Shown here one piece after another: positions 7,277-11,089 of a stretch of DNA of 11,089 bases. The notes beneath the pieces were generated by a model. The model was not told where the DNA came from. It saw only the letters and a program-made list of their open reading frames with translations, and searched no databases. The translations under genes were made by a program, and so were the position numbers. Numbering within the stretch: the stretch's first letter is position 1; each line of letters starts with the position of its first letter. This stretch comes from an uncultured Verrucomicrobia subdivision 3 bacterium (GTDB lineage Bacteria; Verrucomicrobiota; Verrucomicrobiia; Limisphaerales; UBA11358). The stretch spans positions 1 to 11,089 of the forward strand of contig CAIOUK010000139.1 of NCBI GenBank assembly GCA_903861445.1, in the 5' to 3' direction.

Positions 7277-7309
7277 CTTAATGCTGTCTAACAATGATTA
7301 GACATTAAG
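7277..7309. repeat. Right inverted-repeat copy inside an imperfect palindrome
   Basis: Bases 7281-7293 (ATGCTGTCTAACA) are the partner of the repeat at 6868-6883. The same place also forms a local palindrome: CTTAA plus TGTCTAA (within 7277-7291) pairs with TTAGACA plus TTAAG (7298-7309), with a 3-base bulge and a 6-base loop. TTTTTAAGTTTT follows on the plus strand, so it resembles a plus-strand terminator, although the nearest plus-strand gene, hemC, ended more than 400 bases earlier. On the minus strand it lies in the leader of the small membrane gene, where it could attenuate expression. Confidence 0.5.
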
Positions 7310-7384
7310 TTTTTAAGTTTTGCAGCCTTTGATGAGCAAGGAAATCTCGGCGCAGTTAAAATAAATTTCCAAAAAGTTCGGCAA

Positions 7385-7834
7385 TTACGGTGCCACGCTG
7401 CCGGCGATATATTGTTCCATCTGCTCAATGGCGGCGTTTTGCGTGGAGATGGTCCAGTTCACCAGATCGCCGATGGAGACGATGCCCACGGCTTTGTAAC
7501 CGGTGACCACGGGCAGATGGCGGATGCGGTGTTCCGTCATCAAGCGCATGCAATCTTCCACGGAATCGCCCGGCGTCACGGTAATGACGCGCCCGGACAT
7601 GACTTCGCGCACGCGGGTGTCGCGCGAGGATTTGCCGGCGAGGGCGATTTTGCGGGTGTAATCGCGTTCTGTAAAAACGCCGAGCAACTCATCGTCTTCG
7701 AGCACAAGGAGCGCGCCGATATTTTTTTCGGCCATCAGCTTGATGGCGTCGAATACCGTGGTTTCCGGCTCGATGCTCCAGAGCACGATGTCTTTCTGTT
7801 GCATGAGCGCGCTGACAGGGTAGGTGGTTTTCAT
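7385..7834 (-). CDS. Stand-alone two-CBS-domain protein
   Basis: CBS domains come in pairs that bind adenine nucleotides (AMP, ATP, SAM or similar) and usually switch a partner protein or channel. This 149-residue protein is little more than one pair: CBS1 about 8-65, ending in GVFTERDYTRK, and CBS2 about 75-130, ending in GIVSIGDLVNW. TERD (55-58) and SIGD (120-123) fall where the S/T-x-x-D ribose-binding motif sits in nucleotide-binding CBS pairs. IRHLPVV (104-110) is the typical start of the last strand of CBS2. A short helical tail follows. I chose the ATG at 7834; a longer frame opens at a TTG at 7879 but adds non-conserved residues. No partner enzyme is adjacent, so its target is unknown. 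It diverges from rlmI. Confidence 0.88.
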   Translation of the reverse strand: MKTTYPVSALMQQKDIVLWSIEPETTVFDAIKLMAEKNIGALLVLEDDELLGVFTERDYTRKIALAGKSSRDTRVREVMSGRVITVTPGDSVEDCMRLMTEHRIRHLPVVTGYKAVGIVSIGDLVNWTISTQNAAIEQMEQYIAGSVAP

Positions 7835-7846
7835 TGGTTTAAGTTT

Positions 7847-7875
7847 CTTATCTGCCTGTTGCCGAAACAATTCAA
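7847..7875 (-). promoter_or_regulatory. Candidate sigma-70 type promoter for the CBS gene
   Basis: On the minus strand TTGAAT (plus-strand bases 7870-7875) and GATAAG (7847-7852) lie exactly 17 bases apart; each matches the TTGACA/TATAAT consensus at 4 of 6 positions. A start of transcription near 7840 would leave only about 6 bases of leader before the ATG at 7834, almost leaderless. It is a weak match; the remaining 60 bases to rlmI must serve that gene's promoter. Confidence 0.3.
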
Positions 7876-7937
7876 GCAAATAATTCGCATCAGCAAAATG
7901 AATTTACTTCCGCGCCATCGCTTGCGAACCTGTCATC

Positions 7938-9152
7938 ATGTCTACAATCACTGATACGCTCCCTACTGTCCTGTTGCGACCCGGCGAAGCCGACCGCATG
8001 CTCGCCGGCCATCCGTGGGTCTATCAAAACGAAGTTCTCCGCACGACCGATACCGTCAAGGATGGCGAACTCGTCCAGGTGCGCGACCATCGCACGCGGC
8101 TGCTCGGCGCGGGTTTCTACAATTCCAAATCCAAAATCGCCGTCCGCATCCTCGCGCCCGACCGCATCCGTCCGAACGAAGCGTTCTTTGAGGAACGCAT
8201 CCGCGCCGCGCTCGCCGTGCGCCAGCGGCATCTGCCCAACGCCACTTCTTTCCGCGTGGTGAACGCCGAGAGCGATTTTTTGAGCGGTCTTATCGTGGAC
8301 AAATACGAGGACGTGCTCGTCGTGCAAATTTCCTCGCTCGGCATGGATATGCGCAAGGAACACATCGTCGCCGTGCTGCAAAAAATCTTTTCGCCGCGCG
8401 CCATCATGGAACGCAGCGACGTGGCCTCCCGAAAATTTGAAGGGCTGGAAGTGGCAAATGGAATTCTCGCCGGCGAATGCGACGGAAAAATTGCCGTGAA
8501 CTTGAACGGTATCAAGTTTGAGACCGACCTCATCGGCGGCCACAAGACGGGGATGTATCTGGACCAACAGGCGAATTATCAGGCCGTCTCTGAATTCGCG
8601 AAGGGTGGACAGGTGCTGGATTGCTTCAGCTTTCTCGGAGGGTTTGGTTTGCACGCAGCACGTGCGGGCGCGGCGCACGTCCATATGCTCGACCAGAGCG
8701 AAGATGCCATCGAAGCTTCCAAACGCAACGCTGCGACGAATGGTCTCGCGGAAAAATGCTCTTTCGACACCATCAACGTCTTCGACTGGCTCAAGAACAA
8801 CACCGGCGTGAAGCCGCATGAACGCGTCATTCCGCGCTTCGACCTCATCATCCTCGACCCGCCGTCATTCACGCGCAATCGCGCGTCGGTGCCGGATGCG
8901 CTGCGCGGCTACAAGGAAATTCATTTACGCGCGTTGAAGCTGCTGAAAGCCGGCGGCACGCTGGCGACGTTCTGCTGTTCGCACCATGTCAGCACGGAAC
9001 TTTTTCAGGACTCGCTGCTCTCGGCGGCGTTCGACACGCGCCATGTTCTGCGTCGCGTGGCCACCTACGCGCAATCGCCGGATCATCCAATCATCCCGAT
9101 GATTCCCGAGACGGAATATCTCAAGGGTTTTGCGTTTGAGAAAGTGCGGTAA
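7938..9152 (+). CDS. rlmI: RlmI-type 23S rRNA (cytosine-C5) methyltransferase
   Basis: RlmI methylates C1962 of 23S rRNA at C5 using S-adenosylmethionine; members of this class I SAM methyltransferase group have an N-terminal PUA domain for RNA binding. Here the PUA part spans roughly residues 8-80 and includes the typical RMLAGHPWVYQNEV. The central part ends in the family's TGMYLDQ. The Rossmann part has motif I VLDCFSFLGGFGLHAA (from residue 226), an acidic LDQSEDAIEASKRNA strand-helix, motif IV LDPPSF (D307-P308-P309) and FCCSHH (C346-C347-S348), where the family's conserved Cys-Ser with the probable catalytic cysteine lies. 404 residues compares with 396 in E. coli. The ATG at 7938 has no Shine-Dalgarno sequence. 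The exact target base could differ (other COG1092 members exist), but the fold and enzyme class are secure. Confidence 0.9.
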   Translation: MSTITDTLPTVLLRPGEADRMLAGHPWVYQNEVLRTTDTVKDGELVQVRDHRTRLLGAGFYNSKSKIAVRILAPDRIRPNEAFFEERIRAALAVRQRHLPNATSFRVVNAESDFLSGLIVDKYEDVLVVQISSLGMDMRKEHIVAVLQKIFSPRAIMERSDVASRKFEGLEVANGILAGECDGKIAVNLNGIKFETDLIGGHKTGMYLDQQANYQAVSEFAKGGQVLDCFSFLGGFGLHAARAGAAHVHMLDQSEDAIEASKRNAATNGLAEKCSFDTINVFDWLKNNTGVKPHERVIPRFDLIILDPPSFTRNRASVPDALRGYKEIHLRALKLLKAGGTLATFCCSHHVSTELFQDSLLSAAFDTRHVLRRVATYAQSPDHPIIPMIPETEYLKGFAFEKVR

Positions 9153-9162
9153 GGGAAAAATT

Positions 9163-9232
9163 AACCGCGAAATACGCGAACGGCGAACGGAATTCAAAAA
9201 TTCATTTCGCGTATTTAGTGTGTTTCGCGGTT
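9163..9232. repeat. Imperfect inverted repeat between convergent rlmI and rnd
   Basis: AACCGCGAAATACGCGAA (9163-9180) matches the reverse complement of 9206-9232 in all 18 bases, but the right arm carries an extra 9 bases (9214-9222) in its middle. A small nested hairpin, GAATT/AATTC, lies at 9190-9203. The CGCGAA unit recurs three times in the left half (CCGCGAAA, TACGCGAA, GGCGAAC). The element fills the 85-base gap between the two convergent genes: 10 bases after the rlmI stop and 5 bases after the rnd stop. It may act as a two-way transcript end, but it has no clean T run. I recall similar CGCGAA repeat strings scattered through environmental genomes; this was not checked. Confidence 0.7.
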
Positions 9233-9237
9233 GAAAA

Positions 9238-10293
9238 TTATTTCAACAATTCCCGCTGCCAGTTCATCAATTCAGCCGAGTATTTGTCCCAGTCGCGGGC
9301 GAGGTCGCCGAGAACGGATTTCGGTGCGATGAGCGTCGGGTCAAGCTGCAAGCCGTGCGCGTGGTGGTCGCGGATTTTTTCCAGATCGCGGAAACGCTTG
9401 AATTCCGCCTCGGTCGGACGCTGCGAGTGGTGCCGGATTTTTTCCGGGAATTGCTCCGGCGGCACGGCTTGCGCGGCGCGGATGGCGGCGAGCAGGGTTT
9501 CGCGGCGGCGCGGATGCATGCGCGGCGGAATCATCTGCTCGAACGGCTGCTGTTCGCTGACGGCCACGGAAATGGCCACCATGGATTCGTGCGAGAGGAC
9601 AAAGAACGGCGGGCGGCTCGCGGCGATGGCCTGCGCCTCGCGCCAGTGCCACAGCTCGCGCAGGACGGCGAGCGCGGGGGCTTCGAGAAATGTGCTGCCT
9701 TTGATGCGCCAGCAATCGTCGAGGTCAATCACCGGTGGCACGGAGCTTTCCACGATGAGCCGCGCGCAACTTTCCGAATGCCAAGCGAGCCGGCCTTTGG
9801 CGGTGAGTTCGGCGCGGAGTTTTTCTTCGAGCGGCTTGAGATAATGCGTGTCGTTCCGGGCGTATTGCTCCATGCGCGGCGTGAGCGGACGTTGCGCCCA
9901 ATCGGCTTTCTGCGGGCCTTTGTCGAGCTTCACGCCGAGAAATTTTTCCACCAGCGCGCCGAGTCCGAATTGTTTTTCGCCCAGCAGCCGCGCGGCGAGC
10001 ATCGTGTCAAAAATTTCCGTGGGCGTGAAATCGTGGTGTTTCTTCAGCAACCGCAAATCGTAGTCGGCGGCGTGAAAAATCAGTTCGCGTCCGCTGAGCG
10101 CGGCGAGAAAGGGATTTATGTCCATCGGCGCGAGCGGATCTACGAGCCGGTCGCCGGCGGTGGTGCTGATCTGGATGAGACAGACTTTTTCCGGGTAGGC
10201 GTGCAAGCTGTCGGCCTCGGTGTCAATGGCCAGCCACGCGGCGGATTTTAGGGTCGGCAGAAATTCAGCGAGCTTTGCTTGGGTGTCAATCAC
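9238..10293 (-). CDS. rnd: Ribonuclease D (DEDDy 3'-5' exonuclease with HRDC domain)
   Basis: RNase D trims the 3' ends of tRNA precursors and other small RNAs. All five catalytic residues of the DEDDy class are present, numbering from the GTG at 10293: Asp24 and Glu26 in IDTEADSL, Asp79 in FHAADYDLRLL, and Tyr144 with Asp148 in YARNDTHYL. KADWAQRPLT (129-138) is typical of the family. A HRDC helical domain follows at about 215-290 (VLRELWHWREAQAIAASRPPFFVLS), and a second helical part follows that, as in E. coli. The GTG start makes the N-terminus begin like E. coli RNase D and keeps a near-constant offset of catalytic positions. A TTG at 10344 would add 17 Pro-rich, non-conserved residues and cannot be excluded. 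No Shine-Dalgarno sequence precedes either start. Confidence 0.93.
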   Translation of the reverse strand: MIDTQAKLAEFLPTLKSAAWLAIDTEADSLHAYPEKVCLIQISTTAGDRLVDPLAPMDINPFLAALSGRELIFHAADYDLRLLKKHHDFTPTEIFDTMLAARLLGEKQFGLGALVEKFLGVKLDKGPQKADWAQRPLTPRMEQYARNDTHYLKPLEEKLRAELTAKGRLAWHSESCARLIVESSVPPVIDLDDCWRIKGSTFLEAPALAVLRELWHWREAQAIAASRPPFFVLSHESMVAISVAVSEQQPFEQMIPPRMHPRRRETLLAAIRAAQAVPPEQFPEKIRHHSQRPTEAEFKRFRDLEKIRDHHAHGLQLDPTLIAPKSVLGDLARDWDKYSAELMNWQRELLK

Positions 10294-10397
10294 GGCTGGA
10301 CAGGGTGGCAGACTGGCGGGCGTTTGAAAAGTTTTCCCGCGCAAGATTGAACGCCCGTCCGCTTGTCAAATCCAAGCCTGTAGATTATCGTCGCCCC

Positions 10398-11089
10398 ATG
10401 TCGTTCAAGCAACATCTCGCGCTGGCCGCCCTGCTCGGTTGCAGCGGGCAGCTTCTTTCTGCCGACACCATTCAGCTCAAGGATGCCGCCGCAGTCACCG
10501 GAAAAATCCTCGCGGAGAAACCGGATTCGTTCATTGTGGATCTCGGCTACGCCGTGCTGCAAATCCCGCGCACCGCCGTGACCAGCGTCACCAAAGTCAG
10601 CACGACGGGAACCGCCGTCACCTCGGCACCGGCGGTGACCGGACAATTTTATTCGGCCACCACCAAGACCGCCGCCGCGCGCGACGTGAGTTCGCTCGTC
10701 AAACAAATCGGTGAGGCCGTGGTGCAGGTGAAAACAGCGGGCGGACTTGGCTCCGGCTTTTTTCTGAACGAAGACGGCTATCTCATCACGAATTTTCACG
10801 TCATCGAGGGCGAAACGGAAATTTCCGTGGAAGTCTATCACCAGAAGAATGGCCAGTTGGACCGCGAGACCTACAAGCAGGTCAAGATCATCGCCATCAA
10901 CAAATTTCACGATCTGGCGCTGCTGCACATTGAGGACAAGAACGCGCCGAAATTCAAGTCCATCACGCTGGGCAGTGCGGATGCGCTGAATGTTGGCGAC
11001 GGTGTCTTTGCTATCGGCAGCCCGCTCGGTCTCGAACGCACGGTCACGCAGGGCATCGTCAGCACCAAGAATCGGCCGCTGGAGGGCAA
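10398..11089 (+). CDS. Exported trypsin-like serine protease, HtrA/Deg class (N-terminal part)
   Basis: The frame is open from the ATG at 10398 to the window edge (230 codons) with no stop, so the C-terminus is missing. Residues 1-22 form a signal peptide; cleavage after LLSA is likely, although LLGC at 12-15 could be a poor lipobox. Residues about 25-62 (IQLKDAAAVTGKI, then FIVDLGYAVLQIPRTAV) look like a small all-beta, possibly SH3-like module of a kind I do not associate with DegP. The protease domain starts near 105 with the GGLGSGFFLNEDGYLITNFHVIEG block: catalytic His134 lies in NFHVIEG and Asp172 in FHDLALLHI, followed by GSPLGLERTVTQGIVS. The serine (expected in a GNSGGP motif) and any PDZ domain lie outside. 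DegP-like proteins degrade or refold damaged envelope proteins. It diverges from rnd; TTGTCA at 10363-10368 is a possible -35 but has no well-spaced -10. Confidence 0.88.
   Translation, partial: MSFKQHLALAALLGCSGQLLSADTIQLKDAAAVTGKILAEKPDSFIVDLGYAVLQIPRTAVTSVTKVSTTGTAVTSAPAVTGQFYSATTKTAAARDVSSLVKQIGEAVVQVKTAGGLGSGFFLNEDGYLITNFHVIEGETEISVEVYHQKNGQLDRETYKQVKIIAINKFHDLALLHIEDKNAPKFKSITLGSADALNVGDGVFAIGSPLGLERTVTQGIVSTKNRPLEG

Noticed and set aside
6868..7310. Integron gene cassette with attC-like ends (GTCTAAC and GTTAGAC at 7287-7304)
   Set aside because: The GTTAGAC boundary before the membrane gene and the complementary bases at its 3' end resemble a cassette. A full attC would have to extend into the hemC coding end, the 3' core TTCTAAC is off consensus, and I see no L sites and no integrase.
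7273..7384. Riboswitch or small RNA gene between the membrane gene and the CBS gene
   Set aside because: Apart from the local palindrome I see no known riboswitch core, tRNA-like fold or conserved RNA motif.
7890..8819. Long open frame on the minus strand opposite rlmI (309 codons)
   Set aside because: It lies fully within rlmI, which has clear domain motifs; the antisense translation has no recognisable family pattern.
9355..10251. Long open frame on the plus strand opposite rnd (298 codons)
   Set aside because: It is antisense to RNase D, whose five catalytic residues are all present; the composition is typical of a shadow frame.

Overview
The window is ordinary bacterial chromosome carrying mostly housekeeping genes. 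The coding parts are GC-rich: a 60-base sample inside hemC (6481-6540) counts to about 63% GC. The RpoC tail, S12 and S7 are clearly bacterial. A lipoprotein M3 peptidase, a POT peptide transporter and a Gram-negative style RNase D/RlmI set all fit a Gram-negative (diderm) organism. The wording of S12 and the style of the short intergenic repeats remind me most of Verrucomicrobiota, perhaps the Pedosphaera/Limisphaerales side. That placement is inference from memory, not a search result. No gene in the window has a convincing Shine-Dalgarno sequence before its start.

Layout. Positions 1-2107 hold the end of rpoC, two hairpins, rpsL, rpsG and a strong intrinsic terminator, all on the plus strand. 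This is the rpoBC/str ribosomal region, but it stops after rpsG; no fusA or tuf follows. Positions 2158-5709 on the minus strand hold a two-gene unit: an exported, lipid-anchored M3 zinc oligopeptidase followed 3 bases later by a POT-family peptide/proton symporter. Together they look like a peptide trimming and uptake module. hemC (plus strand, 5819-6850) is divergent from it and has insertions relative to the usual protein. Positions 6868-7309 hold a small AT-rich four-helix membrane protein gene bounded by imperfect inverted repeats, the most foreign-looking part of the window. A two-CBS-domain protein (minus) and an RlmI-type 23S rRNA methyltransferase (plus) diverge from 7835-7937. rlmI and RNase D (minus) converge on an imperfect inverted repeat at 9163-9232. 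An exported trypsin-like serine protease of the HtrA/Deg class starts at 10398 and runs off the right edge.

How the genes work together. RpoC, S12, S7, RlmI and RNase D serve transcription, translation and RNA maturation. The M3 peptidase and POT transporter form the one functional pair outside that set, and HemC makes the tetrapyrrole precursor. No stretch longer than 300 bases lacks a gene. I saw no tRNA, rRNA, CRISPR array, transposase, integrase or phage gene. I found no clear undescribed multi-gene system; the points most worth checking are the flanked membrane-protein gene, the rpoC-rpsL hairpins, the lipoprotein peptidase-transporter pair and the intergenic repeats.
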